A program made the translations under genes and the position numbers. A stretch of DNA of 44,507 nucleotides from Alphaproteobacteria bacterium. GTDB taxonomy: Bacteria; Pseudomonadota; Alphaproteobacteria; Rhodobacterales; Rhodobacteraceae. How positions within the stretch are numbered: the stretch's first letter is position 1; each line of letters begins with the position of its first letter. Under the pieces are notes generated by a model. That model searched no databases and was not told the origin of the DNA. It saw nothing but the letters and a program-made list of their open reading frames with translations. Location of the stretch: the NCBI GenBank assembly GCA_030429105.1, contig JAUIDE010000026.1, positions 1 to 44,507 on the forward strand. Direction: 5' to 3'. Below are positions 26,369 to 35,223 of the stretch, piece by piece.

Positions 26369-27391
26369 ATGAAAGCCCGTTCCCTTCTCCTCGCCGCAGG
26401 CTTCGCCGCGCTCTCCGTCGCGGGAGCGTCCGCGCAGGTCGTCGGCGTCAGCTGGTCCAACTTCCAGGAGGAGCGCTGGAAGACGGACGAGGCCGCGATC
26501 AAGGCCGCGCTGGAGGCGGCGGGCGCGACCTATATCTCGGCGGACGCGCAATCCTCCTCCGCCAAGCAGCTTTCCGACATCGAGAGCCTGATCGCCCAGG
26601 GGGCGGAAGCTCTCATCATCCTCGCGCAGGACGCGCAGGCCATCGGCCCCGCGGTCGAGGCGGCGGCGGACGAGGGTATTCCGGTCGTCGGCTATGACCG
26701 GCTGATCGAGGACGCGCGCGCCTTCTACCTGACCTTCGACAACATGGAGGTCGGCCGGATGCAGGCCCGCGCCGTCTTCGCCGCGGCGCCGAAGGGCAAT
26801 TACGTGATGATCAAGGGCTCGCCGACCGACCCGAACGCGGATTTCCTTCGCGCCGGCCAGCAGGAGATCATCGACGCCGCCGTGAAGGCGGGGGACATCA
26901 CGATCGTCGGCGAGGCCTATACGGACGGCTGGCTCCCCGCCAACGCGCAGCGGAACATGGAGCAGATCCTCACCGCGAACGACAACAAGGTCGACGCCGT
27001 CGTCGCCTCGAACGATGGCACGGCGGGGGGCGTCGTCGCCGCGCTGCAGGCGCAGGGCATGGCCGGCATCCCCGTCTCCGGGCAGGACGGCGACCACGCC
27101 GCGCTGAACCGGGTGGCCCTCGGCACGCAGACCGTCTCCGTCTGGAAGGATGCGCGGGAACTCGGCAAGGCCGCGGCGGAGATCGCCGTCGCCATGGCGA
27201 AGGGAACCGCGATGGCGGACGTGCCGGGCGCCGGCAAGTGGACCTCCCCCGCAGGCACTGAACTGACCGCAATCTTCCTCGCGCCGAACCCGATCACGAA
27301 AGACAATCTCCCGGTCGTGGTGGACGCCGGCTGGATCACGAAGGACGCGCTCTGCCAGGGCGTGACGAACGGCCCCGCCCCCTGCAACTGA
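26369..27391 (+). CDS. Sugar ABC transporter substrate-binding protein, XylF-like
   Basis: This periplasmic pentose-binding protein has 340 residues. A Sec signal peptide (residues 1-23, ending GASAQ) precedes a periplasmic-binding fold. Segments such as [52 protein letters not shown] and [16 protein letters not shown] match E. coli XylF closely, supporting D-xylose or a related pentose. The start follows GGGAGGA at ideal spacing. Two extra cysteines near the C-terminus ([11 protein letters not shown]) could form a disulfide. It leads the operon with xylH- and xylG-like genes. Confidence 0.92.
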   Translation: MKARSLLLAAGFAALSVAGASAQVVGVSWSNFQEERWKTDEAAIKAALEAAGATYISADAQSSSAKQLSDIESLIAQGAEALIILAQDAQAIGPAVEAAADEGIPVVGYDRLIEDARAFYLTFDNMEVGRMQARAVFAAAPKGNYVMIKGSPTDPNADFLRAGQQEIIDAAVKAGDITIVGEAYTDGWLPANAQRNMEQILTANDNKVDAVVASNDGTAGGVVAALQAQGMAGIPVSGQDGDHAALNRVALGTQTVSVWKDARELGKAAAEIAVAMAKGTAMADVPGAGKWTSPAGTELTAIFLAPNPITKDNLPVVVDAGWITKDALCQGVTNGPAPCN

Positions 27392-27400
27392 ATTTCACGC

Positions 27401-27472
27401 GGCCCCGGCCTTGAGCCGGGGCCCCGACGTTCAGCGCGCAGCGGATCGAGGCCCCGGATCAGGTCCGGGGCC
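27401..27472. repeat. Two copies of a GGCCCCGG palindromic repeat
   Basis: Copy 1 is 27401-27423 (arms GGCCCCGGC / GCCGGGGCC, loop CTTGA). Copy 2 is 27450-27472 (arms GGCCCCGGA / TCCGGGGCC, loop TCAGG). Both are 9-bp perfect stems of the same 23-bp family. Such elements are scattered between genes in many alphaproteobacteria. Here they lie between the binding-protein and permease genes, where they may stabilise the first message. Confidence 0.7.
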
Positions 27473-27498
27473 GGGAACGACGAACCCCGGAGCCCCAC

Positions 27499-28785
27499 AT
27501 GACCGACGCGACCGCCGACGCGCCGAAACGGCGCAGCCTGACCGAGACGCTGGAGCTCGACACCCGCCTTCTCGGCATGGTCGGCGCCTTCCTCGTCCTC
27601 TGCCTCGCCTTCGACATCGTGACGGACGGGCGCTTCCTCACCCCCCGGAACATCTTCAACCTGACGATCCAGACCGTTTCCGTCGCCATCATGGCGACCG
27701 GCATGGTCTTCATCATCGTCTGCCGGCATATCGACCTCTCGGTCGGCTCGATCCTCGCCGTCTCCTCCGCCACGATGGCGATGATCCAGGTCGAATGGCT
27801 GCCGCAGCTGCTCGGGCTCGGGCATCCGCTCCTCTGGGTCGCGGCCTGCCTCGCCGGGCTCCTCGTCGGCGCCGCGGTCGGCGCGCTGCATGGCTGGCTC
27901 GTCGGCTTCCTCGCGATCCCGGCCTTCATCGTGACGCTCGGCGGGCTTCTGATCTGGCGCAACGCCGGCTGGTATCTGACGGACGGGCAGACGATCGGCC
28001 CGCTCGACCCGACCTTCCAGATCTTCGGCGGCGCGAACGGGACGCTGGGCGTCTTCTGGTCCTGGGTCGTCGGCGCCCTCGCCGCGCTCGCCGCCGCGGC
28101 GGCGATCTGGGCCGCGCGGGCCCGGAAGGCGAAGCACGGCTTCGCGGTGAAGCCGCTCTGGGCGGAGGCCGCGCTCACGCTCCTCGCCGCCGGCGCGATC
28201 CTCGCCTTCGTCGCCACGCTCAACGCCTATGACGTGCCCACCGGCCGGCTGGAGTGCCTCTTCGAGGCGCGGGGCGAGGTGATGCCGGAAGGGTATTCCG
28301 AGGGCTACGGCCTCCCCGTCTCCGTCCTCATCCTCATCGCCGTCGCCGTGGCGATGACGGTGATCGCGCGGCGCACCCGCTTCGGCCGCTACGTCTTCGC
28401 GACGGGGGGCAACCCGGACGCGGCGGAGCTTTCCGGCGTCGACACGAAGATGCTGACGGTGAAGATCTTCGCGCTGATGGGCGCGCTCTGCGCCCTCTCC
28501 GCCATCGTCGCCTCCTCCCGCCTCACCAACCATTCGAACGATATCGGCACGCTGGACGAGCTGCGCGTCATCGCCGCCGCGGTGATCGGCGGCACCGCGC
28601 TTTCGGGCGGGATCGGGACGATTCACGGCGCGATCCTCGGAGCGCTCATCATGCAGTCCCTGCAATCGGGCATGGCGATGGTGGGGGTGGATTCGCCCTT
28701 GCAGAACATCGTCGTCGGCGCGGTGCTCGTCGCCGCCGTCTTCATCGACATCGTCTATCGCCGCCGGACGGGAGCGCGCTCATGA
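27499..28785 (+). CDS. Sugar ABC transporter permease, XylH-like
   Basis: This inner-membrane permease of a CUT2 importer has 428 residues and about ten to twelve hydrophobic segments. The region [22 protein letters not shown] and, near the C-terminus, [30 protein letters not shown] are hallmarks of XylH/RbsC permeases. The length (about 390-430) fits XylH, which is longer than RbsC. It follows the binding-protein gene after a 107-bp gap containing two palindromic repeats and overlaps the ATPase gene by 4 bp. Confidence 0.92.
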   Translation: MTDATADAPKRRSLTETLELDTRLLGMVGAFLVLCLAFDIVTDGRFLTPRNIFNLTIQTVSVAIMATGMVFIIVCRHIDLSVGSILAVSSATMAMIQVEWLPQLLGLGHPLLWVAACLAGLLVGAAVGALHGWLVGFLAIPAFIVTLGGLLIWRNAGWYLTDGQTIGPLDPTFQIFGGANGTLGVFWSWVVGALAALAAAAAIWAARARKAKHGFAVKPLWAEAALTLLAAGAILAFVATLNAYDVPTGRLECLFEARGEVMPEGYSEGYGLPVSVLILIAVAVAMTVIARRTRFGRYVFATGGNPDAAELSGVDTKMLTVKIFALMGALCALSAIVASSRLTNHSNDIGTLDELRVIAAAVIGGTALSGGIGTIHGAILGALIMQSLQSGMAMVGVDSPLQNIVVGAVLVAAVFIDIVYRRRTGARS

Positions 28786-29525
28786 CCCCTCTCGTCGAAA
28801 TGCGGGACATCTCCATCGCCTTTGGCGGCGTGAAGGCGGTGGACCATGTGAGCGTCGATCTTCACGCGGGGGAGGTCGTCGGCCTCCTCGGCCATAACGG
28901 CGCCGGGAAATCGACGCTCATCAAGTGCCTCTCCGGCGCCTACCGCGCCGATTCCGGCTCGATCCTGATCGAGGGGAAGGAGGTGCAGATCGAGAATCCG
29001 CGGGACGCGAGGGCGCACAACATCGAGACGATCTACCAGACCCTCGCGCTGGCGGACAATCTCGACGCCGCCTCCAACCTCTTCCTCGGGCGGGAGCTGA
29101 CGACGCCGCTCGGCTTCGTGGACGACGACCGGATGGAGGCGGAGACGCGGCGGATCATGGCGCGGCTCAACCCCAATTTCGCGAAGTTCAAGGAGCCGGT
29201 GAAGGCGCTCTCCGGCGGGCAGCGCCAGTCCGTCGCCATCGCCCGCGCGGTCTATTTCAACGCCCGCATCCTGATCATGGACGAGCCGACCGCCGCGCTC
29301 GGCCCGCAGGAGACGAAGATGGTGGCCGAGCTGATCCAGGAGCTGAAGCGGCAGGGGCTCGGCATCTTCCTCATCAGCCATGACATCCATGACGTCATGG
29401 CGCTCTGCGACCGGGTCTCGGTGATGAAGAACGGCCGGCTCGTCGGGACGGAGCGGGTGGCGGACGTGACGGACGATGAAATCCTCGCCATGATCATCCT
29501 CGGCAAGAATCCGGAGCGCGCATGA
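28782..29525 (+). CDS. Sugar ABC transporter ATPase, single-domain XylG/FrcA-like
   Basis: This is the cytoplasmic ATPase of the CUT2 importer. Walker [10 protein letters not shown], signature [14 protein letters not shown], Walker [13 protein letters not shown] and [16 protein letters not shown] are present. It has only 247 residues, i.e. one nucleotide-binding domain, whereas XylG and RbsA carry two. The single-domain form is known from the alphaproteobacterial FrcBCA fructose system, so a homodimer is expected. It overlaps the permease upstream and the lactonase downstream by 4 bp each. Confidence 0.92.
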   Translation: MTPLVEMRDISIAFGGVKAVDHVSVDLHAGEVVGLLGHNGAGKSTLIKCLSGAYRADSGSILIEGKEVQIENPRDARAHNIETIYQTLALADNLDAASNLFLGRELTTPLGFVDDDRMEAETRRIMARLNPNFAKFKEPVKALSGGQRQSVAIARAVYFNARILIMDEPTAALGPQETKMVAELIQELKRQGLGIFLISHDIHDVMALCDRVSVMKNGRLVGTERVADVTDDEILAMIILGKNPERA

Positions 29526-30400
29526 AGGCGGAATTGCTGGTCGACTCGAAATGCACGCTCGGCGAGGGCGTGCAGTGGAACGCGGATCATGCGCGGCTCT
29601 GGTGGACGGACATTCACGGAAAGGCGCTCTGGTCCTGCGACGAAGCGGGCGGCGGGGTGGAGACGATCCCCTGCCCCGAGCGCCTCGGCTCCTTCGCCTT
29701 CGACGCGGAGAACCGGCTGCTCGCCGCCTTCGAGAGCGGCCTCTTTCGCTGGGACATCGAGGGCGGGCGGCTCGACCGGCTGACCGCGTTCGAGCCGGAC
29801 CACCCCACCAGCCGCCTCAATGACGGCCGCTGCGACCGGCAGGGGCGGTTCATCACCGGCGGGATCGACGAGGACGGATTGAAGCCCACCTCCTCCCTCA
29901 TCCGCTACGCCGACGGCCGACAGGAGACGCTGGAGACGGGCATCTCCGTCACCAACTCGATCTGCTTCTCGCCGGACGGGCGCTGGATGTATTTCGCGGA
30001 CACGCCGACCCAGATGATCCGCCGCTACCCTTACGACCCGGAGACGGGCGCGATGGGGGCGCCGGAGGATTTCCACCCCTGCGAGGGCAAGCGAAACTTC
30101 CCCGACGGCGCCTGCGTGGACGCCTCAGGCGCGCTCTGGAGCGCGCGGTTCTGGGGCGGGATCGTGCAGGAGGTGACGCCGGACGGGCGCGCGGGCCGGC
30201 GGATCGAAGTCGGGGCGCCGCAGGTCACCTGCTGCTGCTTCGGCGGGAAGGGGCTCGACCGGCTCTACATCACCACCGCCCGGGAGCATTTCACGCCGGA
30301 ACAGGCGGCGGCGCATCCGCTTTCCGGAGGGCTGTTCGTGGCGGAACCGGGGGCGAAGGGGCTGCCGGAGACGCGGTTCGCGGGGCGGCTTTTCGGTTGA
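29522..30400 (+). CDS. SMP-30/gluconolactonase family sugar lactonase
   Basis: This 292-residue six-bladed beta-propeller protein would hydrolyse an aldonolactone to the aldonate. Family landmarks include LGEGVQWN with the metal-ligand glutamate near residue 15, the [13 protein letters not shown] blade and [31 protein letters not shown] provides the later metal-ligand aspartate. It is the last gene of the importer operon and would act on the lactone made by the SDR enzyme, as XylC does for xylose in Caulobacter. The precise sugar is inferred from context only. Confidence 0.9.
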   Translation: MKAELLVDSKCTLGEGVQWNADHARLWWTDIHGKALWSCDEAGGGVETIPCPERLGSFAFDAENRLLAAFESGLFRWDIEGGRLDRLTAFEPDHPTSRLNDGRCDRQGRFITGGIDEDGLKPTSSLIRYADGRQETLETGISVTNSICFSPDGRWMYFADTPTQMIRRYPYDPETGAMGAPEDFHPCEGKRNFPDGACVDASGALWSARFWGGIVQEVTPDGRAGRRIEVGAPQVTCCCFGGKGLDRLYITTAREHFTPEQAAAHPLSGGLFVAEPGAKGLPETRFAGRLFG

Positions 30401-30412
30401 CGCCGCGCTGCC

Positions 30413-30985
30413 CTACCGCCCCGTTATCATCCGCGTCAACACGTTGTCCCGATTGACGAAATGATGCCTCAGCCCGGCCGCCGCATGGCCGAGCACGATG
30501 AGGCCAAGCGCGATCCCGCACCAGAAATGTGCGGCGCGGAACAGGTCCTCCAGCGGCTTCGAGCCGGGGACGAACGGGTCCGGCATCTCGAAAAGGCCGA
30601 AGACCATGTTCCTGATGCCGTAAAGCTCCTGAAGCTCCGAGGCCGAGGCCATCAGCCAGCCGGTGATCGGCATGGCGAACATCAGGACATAGAGCGCCAG
30701 GTGCCCGGCATGGGCGAAAGTCCGCTCCAGCCCGCCCATATGCGCGGGCAGCGGCGGCGCCGGGTTCATAAACCGCCAGATCACGCGCAGGAGCGCCAGC
30801 GCGAAGACGAGGAAGCCCCAGCTCTTGTGAAGCTGCACGAGGCCAAACTGTTCGAAAACGTCGGGCACGAAGTTGGACATCCAGACGCCGAGGCCGAACA
30901 TGAAGAGGATCAACCCCGCCATCGCCCAGTGCAGCAGGCGCGCAGGGAGGCCCCAGCCGGCCCTCGTGTTCCGCAATCCCATCAT
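30413..30985 (-). CDS. Cytochrome b561 family protein (YceJ-like)
   Basis: This 190-residue di-haem membrane protein has four helices. Histidines at the expected positions are in LLHWAMAG, LHKSWGF, AGHLALYV and LIVLGHAAAGLRHHFVNRD. Members shuttle electrons across the inner membrane. The start is the first of two consecutive ATGs after GGAGGACGG. It overlaps the upstream YceI-like gene by 4 bp; E. coli has the same pairing as yceJ-yceI. It ends 12 bp from the convergent lactonase gene. Confidence 0.9.
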   Translation of the reverse strand: MMGLRNTRAGWGLPARLLHWAMAGLILFMFGLGVWMSNFVPDVFEQFGLVQLHKSWGFLVFALALLRVIWRFMNPAPPLPAHMGGLERTFAHAGHLALYVLMFAMPITGWLMASASELQELYGIRNMVFGLFEMPDPFVPGSKPLEDLFRAAHFWCGIALGLIVLGHAAAGLRHHFVNRDNVLTRMITGR

Positions 30986-31551
30986 CCGTCCTCCGGCGTC
31001 GCGACCAGGTCGAACTCGACGCCCACTTCATCCCCGACCTCGACGAAAAGCGCCGTGAAGCCGACGCCGATCCCGTAGAGGCTGCGGGGAAAGGACGCCG
31101 CGCCCTGTGCGCCCGCCGCCTCACCCGCAAGATTGACCGAAAGATCGCCCGAGACGCTGTGCTCGACGCCGCGCATCGTAAGCCGCCCCTCGGCGCGATA
31201 GCGCCCGTCGCCCAGCGGCTCCATCCGGTCCAGCTCATAGCGCGCCGTCGGGTGCGCGGCGACGTCGAACCAGTCCGAGGTCTTCACGATGAAGGTGCCG
31301 AAGGGCTCGCCGACGTCCACACTGTCCATGTCGATCTCCAGCGTCAGCCGCGCGCTCGACGCGTCGTCCGGGTCGAAGCGGGCGGCGCCGGAAAAGCGGC
31401 CGATCTCGCCCCGCCTCTCTTCGCCGTTGATGAGATAGACGATTCCGATGCGCGAGGCTTCGGCGTCGATCTCCCAGCGGAGCGGCTCCGCCCCGGCCGG
31501 GGCGGAGAGCGCGGCGAGGCCGAGGAGGATCGCCGCGCCCCGCATCGTCAC
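30982..31551 (-). CDS. YceI family periplasmic protein, paralog 1
   Basis: This 189-residue secreted protein has a signal peptide (ending SAPAGA-E) and a YceI lipocalin-like beta barrel that binds isoprenoid-type lipids in known members. FSGAARFDPDDASSARLTLEIDM, SDWFDVAAHPTARYEL and GRLTMRGVEHSVSGDLSV mark the family. It is the most divergent of the three copies here. The GTG at 31551 overlaps the upstream stop by 4 bp; an ATG at 31545 two codons later is equally possible. It is translationally linked to cytochrome b561. Confidence 0.85.
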   Translation of the reverse strand: MTMRGAAILLGLAALSAPAGAEPLRWEIDAEASRIGIVYLINGEERRGEIGRFSGAARFDPDDASSARLTLEIDMDSVDVGEPFGTFIVKTSDWFDVAAHPTARYELDRMEPLGDGRYRAEGRLTMRGVEHSVSGDLSVNLAGEAAGAQGAASFPRSLYGIGVGFTALFVEVGDEVGVEFDLVATPEDG

Positions 31552-32126
31552 TTGGCCGGGCTGATCTCAAGGTCGAGCCGGATCGGGATCACCGTCCCGA
31601 TCGCCGGCGCGCCGTAGGAGACGCCGTATTCCGTCCGGTCCAGTTCGCCCTCGACGACGAAGCCGGCGATGGTCTGCTCCGGGTTGAAGGGCGATGGCCC
31701 GATCCGGCGGAGCGTCGCGGTGAAGGTCTCCTCCCGCGTCACGTCCTTGATCGTCACATCGCCGGTCACTTCCGCCGTGTCGTCGCCCGTGAGGCGCACG
31801 GCCTTGGAGACGAAACGGATTTCCGGGTAAGTCCCGACATCGAGGAAGTCGGCGCCCTTGATGTGATTGTCGCGCGCCTCCCAGAACGTGTCGATGCTGG
31901 CGGCGTCGATCGTAAAGGAGACGGAGGCCGCTTCCATGTTCTCCGGGTCGAAGTCGATCACGGCGTCGAAGTCGCGGAAGATCCCGCGGGTGAGCGAGAA
32001 GCCGAGATGGTCCACGCTGAAGGAAACCGTGGCGTGGCTCTTGTCGATGGCCCAGGGCTGGGCGAAGGCGGGTGCGGCGAAAAGCGCCGCGGCGAGGGCG
32101 GCCGGGGCGGCGAAGGCGAGGCGCAT
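31548..32126 (-). CDS. YceI family periplasmic protein, paralog 2
   Basis: This 192-residue protein has a signal peptide (residues 1-22, AAPAFA-Q) and a YceI barrel: DKSHATVSFSVDHLGFSLT, GADFLDVGTYPEIRFVSK and LDRTEYGVSYGAPAIG. The ATG at 32126 follows AGGAGA. It shares a 44-bp identical DNA stretch with the third copy and is very similar to it in protein sequence. Binding partner unknown. Confidence 0.88.
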   Translation of the reverse strand: MRLAFAAPAALAAALFAAPAFAQPWAIDKSHATVSFSVDHLGFSLTRGIFRDFDAVIDFDPENMEAASVSFTIDAASIDTFWEARDNHIKGADFLDVGTYPEIRFVSKAVRLTGDDTAEVTGDVTIKDVTREETFTATLRRIGPSPFNPEQTIAGFVVEGELDRTEYGVSYGAPAIGTVIPIRLDLEISPAK

Positions 32127-32335
32127 CAAGGTCTCCTGTCGTCTCGTTGGAACGTGACGGAGAAATAGGGCTTTCCTCTGACGCCACAATGAAGGCGCGC
32201 GATAACAGATTGTATCCGGTTCACGAACGCGCGAGGCGCTCAGGGCTTGACCGGATTCATCTGGATGTCGATCCGGATCGGCACCTCCACGCCGATCGCC
32301 GGCGCGCCGTAGGAGACGCCGTATTCCGTCCGGTC
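31597..32335. repeat. 44-bp identical segments inside two yceI paralogs
   Basis: 31597-31640 and 32292-32335 are identical over 44 bp, both encoding the C-terminal DRTEYGVSYGAPAIG region of paralogs 2 and 3. This reflects a tandem duplication or gene conversion. Confidence 0.8.
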
Positions 32336-32815
32336 GATCACGCCCTCCGCCGAGAAGCCCGCGATCGTGTCCGCGGCGTTGAAGGGCGAGGGGCCGAGGC
32401 GGATCAGCTTCGCGGTGAAAACCTCCTCATTCGTCACGCCCCGCATCGTCAGGTCGCCGGTGATCTCCGCCGTCTTCTCGTCGAGCAGGCGGACCTTGGT
32501 GGAGCGGAACGCGATGGTCGGGAAATTCGCGACGTCGAGGAAATCCTTGCTCTTCACATGCCGGTCCCGCGACTTCGAATTGGTGTCGAGGCTGTCGGCG
32601 ACGAGGGTGAAGTAGACGGAGGCCGTCTCCACGTTTTCCGGGTCGAAGTCGATCTCCGCGTCGAACTCGCGGAACTGCCCGTGCGTGACGGAGAAGCCGA
32701 TATTGCTGATCGTGAAGGTGACGTGGACATGGTCCTTGTCCAGCTTCCACGGGGCCGCCGCGGCTCCGGCGGCGAAGAGGAGGGACAGCGCGAAGGCGGC
32801 GGCTCGTGCGATCAT
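32240..32815 (-). CDS. YceI family periplasmic protein, paralog 3
   Basis: This 191-residue protein has a signal peptide (residues 1-21, AAGAAAA-P) and a YceI barrel: DKDHVHVTFTISNIGFSVTHGQF, KDFLDVANFPTIAFRSTK and IDRTEYGVSYGAPAIG. I prefer the ATG at 32815, close after a GGAG; an ATG at 32845 would put ten polar residues before the signal peptide. It is separated from paralog 2 by 113 bp, so it may have its own promoter while being co-oriented with the group. Confidence 0.87.
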   Translation of the reverse strand: MIARAAAFALSLLFAAGAAAAPWKLDKDHVHVTFTISNIGFSVTHGQFREFDAEIDFDPENVETASVYFTLVADSLDTNSKSRDRHVKSKDFLDVANFPTIAFRSTKVRLLDEKTAEITGDLTMRGVTNEEVFTAKLIRLGPSPFNAADTIAGFSAEGVIDRTEYGVSYGAPAIGVEVPIRIDIQMNPVKP

Positions 32816-32886
32816 GGCTCTGGCTCCGATCCTGCTTTGCGCCATCCCGCACGATTCAACCGCGCCGCGCAAGGGCGGAGGCGCGC

Positions 32887-33762
32887 TCAGCGCGTCGGCA
32901 TCGGCCTTTCGCCCCGGTAGTCGTAGAAGCCGCGCTGCGTCTTCCGCCCGAGCCAGCCCGTCTCGACATATTTGGTGAGGAGCGGACAGGGCCGATATTT
33001 CGTGTCCGCCAGCCCCTCGTGCAGCACGTTCATGATCGCGAGGCAGATGTCGAGCCCGATGAAATCCGCGAGCGCGAGCGGCCCCATCGGATGGTTGGCG
33101 CCGAGCTTCAGCGAGGTGTCGATGCTTTCCACCGTGCCGACGCCCTCGTAGAGCGTGTAGATCGCCTCGTTGATCATCGGCATGAGGATACGGTTGACGA
33201 TGAAGGCCGGGAAATCCTCGGCGCTCGCATGGGTCTTGCCAAGCTTGTCCACCACCAGCTTCAGCGTCTCGTAGGTCTCCTCGTCCGTCGCGATGCCGCG
33301 GATCAGCTCCACGAGTTGCATCAGCGGCACCGGGTTCATGAAGTGGAACCCCATGAACCGCTCCGGCCGGTCGGTGACGGAGGCGAGGCGGGTGATGGAG
33401 ATGGAGGAGGTGTTCGTCGTCAGGATCGTGTCGGGCGCGAGATGCGGCACCAGCGCCTTGAAGATCTCGCGTTTCACCGCTTCGTTCTCGGTCGCCGCCT
33501 CGATCACGAGGTCGGTCGCGGCGATCTCCGGCAGGGCGCCGGCCGGCGCGATGCGGGCCATGGCGGCGGCGCGATCCGCTTCGGAGACCTGGCCCTTGAC
33601 GACCTGCTTGCCGATATTCTCCCCGATCCGGTCGATGGCCGCGCGCACCCGCTCCCCGTCGATGTCGTTGAGCTTCACCTCGTAGCCCGCCAGCGCGAAG
33701 ACATGGGCGATCCCCGCCCCCATCTGCCCCGCGCCGATCACGCCGACCGTCTGTATCGCCAT
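32887..33762 (-). CDS. 3-Hydroxybutyryl-CoA dehydrogenase
   Basis: This 291-residue enzyme interconverts 3-hydroxybutyryl-CoA and acetoacetyl-CoA with NAD(P). The Rossmann motif VGVIGAGQMGAGIAHV opens the protein, with NTSSISITRL and the catalytic-histidine block GFHFMNPVPLMQLVELIRG following. The C-terminal domain has HPMGPLALADFIGLD. It may feed polyhydroxybutyrate or butyrate metabolism. I chose the ATG at 33762, spaced six bases after GAGGGG; an ATG two codons earlier sits too close to it. It is a single gene by spacing. Confidence 0.94.
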   Translation of the reverse strand: MAIQTVGVIGAGQMGAGIAHVFALAGYEVKLNDIDGERVRAAIDRIGENIGKQVVKGQVSEADRAAAMARIAPAGALPEIAATDLVIEAATENEAVKREIFKALVPHLAPDTILTTNTSSISITRLASVTDRPERFMGFHFMNPVPLMQLVELIRGIATDEETYETLKLVVDKLGKTHASAEDFPAFIVNRILMPMINEAIYTLYEGVGTVESIDTSLKLGANHPMGPLALADFIGLDICLAIMNVLHEGLADTKYRPCPLLTKYVETGWLGRKTQRGFYDYRGERPMPTR

Positions 33763-33952
33763 CCGCATCCCCTCGGCGGCTCTGTCGCCCGCCTGTCTTA
33801 TATTGCGCTGCGAAAGCCTAGGCGCGGGCGGGGCCCTAGGCAAGAGGCGGCGGACAGGGTGGTGCGGATTGCAGGACGCCCGTTTGCGACCTTGCGACGG
33901 GCGGACGAACCGGCGAGGCTCGCGCGGAGAAGAGGAGCGGAAAGGGCGCGCC

Positions 33953-34300
33953 ATGACAACACGAATCCACGGCAAGGCCGCCGGGCGCTGCAGCGCCGTC
34001 GCCCATGGCGGCCTCGTCTACGCCGTCGCGACCGACCCGGATTCGGGCGTGACCATCCAGGAGCAGACGCGGGGCGCCCTCGCCGCGCTGGAGCGGCATC
34101 TGAAGGCGGCCGGCAGCGGCAAGGAGGGCCTCCTGCAGGCGACGGTCTACCTGACCGACATGCGGAACAAGAAGGCGATGGACGCGATCTGGGTCGAATG
34201 GATCGGCCCGCGGGAGAACTGGCCGCAGCGCGCCTGCGTGGGAGCCGATCTCGAACCCACCGACCTGATCGAGGTGGTGGTGACGGCGAAGGCGCTCTGA
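33953..34300 (+). CDS. RidA/YjgF-like protein
   Basis: This 115-residue protein is of the Rid family. Some members hydrolyse reactive 2-aminoacrylate-type enamines; others belong to degradative pathways. QTRGALAALERHLKAAGSGKEGLLQATVYLTDM and PQRACVGADLEPTDLIEVVVTA are family features. The canonical RidA arginine in the substrate pocket appears shifted to the QRACVGA context, so it may belong to a different Rid subgroup than true RidA. The ATG at 33953 follows GGAAAGGG. It is followed by the sodium channel gene after 76 bp. Confidence 0.82.
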   Translation: MTTRIHGKAAGRCSAVAHGGLVYAVATDPDSGVTIQEQTRGALAALERHLKAAGSGKEGLLQATVYLTDMRNKKAMDAIWVEWIGPRENWPQRACVGADLEPTDLIEVVVTAKAL

Positions 34301-34307
34301 ACCCCGC

Positions 34308-34336
34308 TTCACCTTCCCCCGCCAAGACTTTACATA
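34308..34336 (+). promoter_or_regulatory. Candidate promoter of the sodium channel gene
   Basis: TTCACC at 34308-34313 and TACATA at 34331-34336 are separated by 17 bp, about 40 bp upstream of the channel start and just after the RidA stop. Confidence 0.4.
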
Positions 34337-34376
34337 GCGGCGATCCGGACACCGCCTCTCCAGGGGGAAGAGCAGC

Positions 34377-35186
34377 ATGACGACCGCCGTTTCCGAAAGC
34401 GCCGGCTGGCGCGCCCGGCTCGAGGCGCGGCTCGAAAGCGCGCCCGTGCGCAACTTCATCCTCGCCGTGATCCTGGTAAACGCGGCGACGCTGGGGCTGG
34501 AGACCTCGCCGACGGCGATGGAGCGCGCCGGGCCGATCCTCCTCGCCATAGACAGCATCTGCCTCGCGATCTTCGTGGTCGAGATCGGGCTGAAGCTCGC
34601 GGCGACGGGCGGGCGGTTCTTCCGCAGCGGCTGGAACGTCTTCGACCTGCTGATCGTCGCCATCGCGCTCCTGCCCTCCACCGGCGGGCTTTCGGTGCTG
34701 CGGGCGATGCGGGTGCTTCGTGTGTTGCGCGTGCTCTCGATCTCGCCCTCGCTCCGCCGCGTGGTTCAGGGGCTGGTGGACGCCCTGCCCGGCATGGGCT
34801 CGGTGTTCCTCCTCATGGCCATCGTCTTCTACATCGGCGCGGTGATGGCGACGAAGCTCTTCGGCGGCGCCTTTCCCGAATGGTTCGGGACGCTCGGCCG
34901 CAGCGGCTACACGCTCTTCCAGGTGATGACGCTGGAAAGCTGGTCCATGGGCATCGTCCGCCCGGTGATGGAGACCTATCCCTTCGCATGGGCCTTCTTC
35001 GTGCCCTTCATCATGGTCACGACCTTCGCCGTGGTGAACCTGCTGGTCGGCCTCGTCGTCAACTCCATGCAGAGCGCGCATTCGGAGGAGGCGGACGCGG
35101 CGACAGGGGACTACCGCAATGAAGTGCTGGAGCGGCTGCGCCAGATCGAGGCCAGGCTGGCGGAGCGGGAGCGGCGGGGCGAGTGA
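34377..35186 (+). CDS. Bacterial voltage-gated sodium channel (NaChBac/NavAb type)
   Basis: This 269-residue six-helix ion channel subunit is expected to form a tetramer in the inner membrane. Helices S1-S3 occupy roughly 26-100. S4 carries four arginines at three-residue spacing (Arg109, 112, 115, 118; LRAMRVLRVLRVL). The pore loop has TLESWSM at 185-191, the sodium-selective filter of NaChBac/NavAb. S6 ends in NLLVGLVVNSM, and a charged C-terminal helix follows that could be the tetrameric coiled coil. Known members are common in marine and alkaliphilic bacteria and influence motility and pH balance. It lies next to a chemoreceptor gene. Confidence 0.93.
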   Translation: MTTAVSESAGWRARLEARLESAPVRNFILAVILVNAATLGLETSPTAMERAGPILLAIDSICLAIFVVEIGLKLAATGGRFFRSGWNVFDLLIVAIALLPSTGGLSVLRAMRVLRVLRVLSISPSLRRVVQGLVDALPGMGSVFLLMAIVFYIGAVMATKLFGGAFPEWFGTLGRSGYTLFQVMTLESWSMGIVRPVMETYPFAWAFFVPFIMVTTFAVVNLLVGLVVNSMQSAHSEEADAATGDYRNEVLERLRQIEARLAERERRGE

Positions 35187-35200
35187 GGCCCCGCCGCTCC
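35168..35200. terminator. Hairpin between convergent channel and chemoreceptor genes
   Basis: A perfect 13-bp GC-rich stem (35168-35180 with 35188-35200) has a seven-base loop that contains the channel stop codon. It has no U-run, but its position between convergent genes suggests a bidirectional transcription barrier. Confidence 0.5.
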
Positions 35201-35223
35201 GGCGGCCCGGAAACCGACCGGGT

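Noticed and set aside
26917-28665. 582-codon minus-strand frame across the importer genes
   Set aside because: It is a shadow of XylF- and XylH-like genes and is charged low-complexity sequence.
33763-33975. N-terminal extension of 3-hydroxybutyryl-CoA dehydrogenase
   Set aside because: The residues are unlike any family member and overlap the RidA gene start on the other strand.
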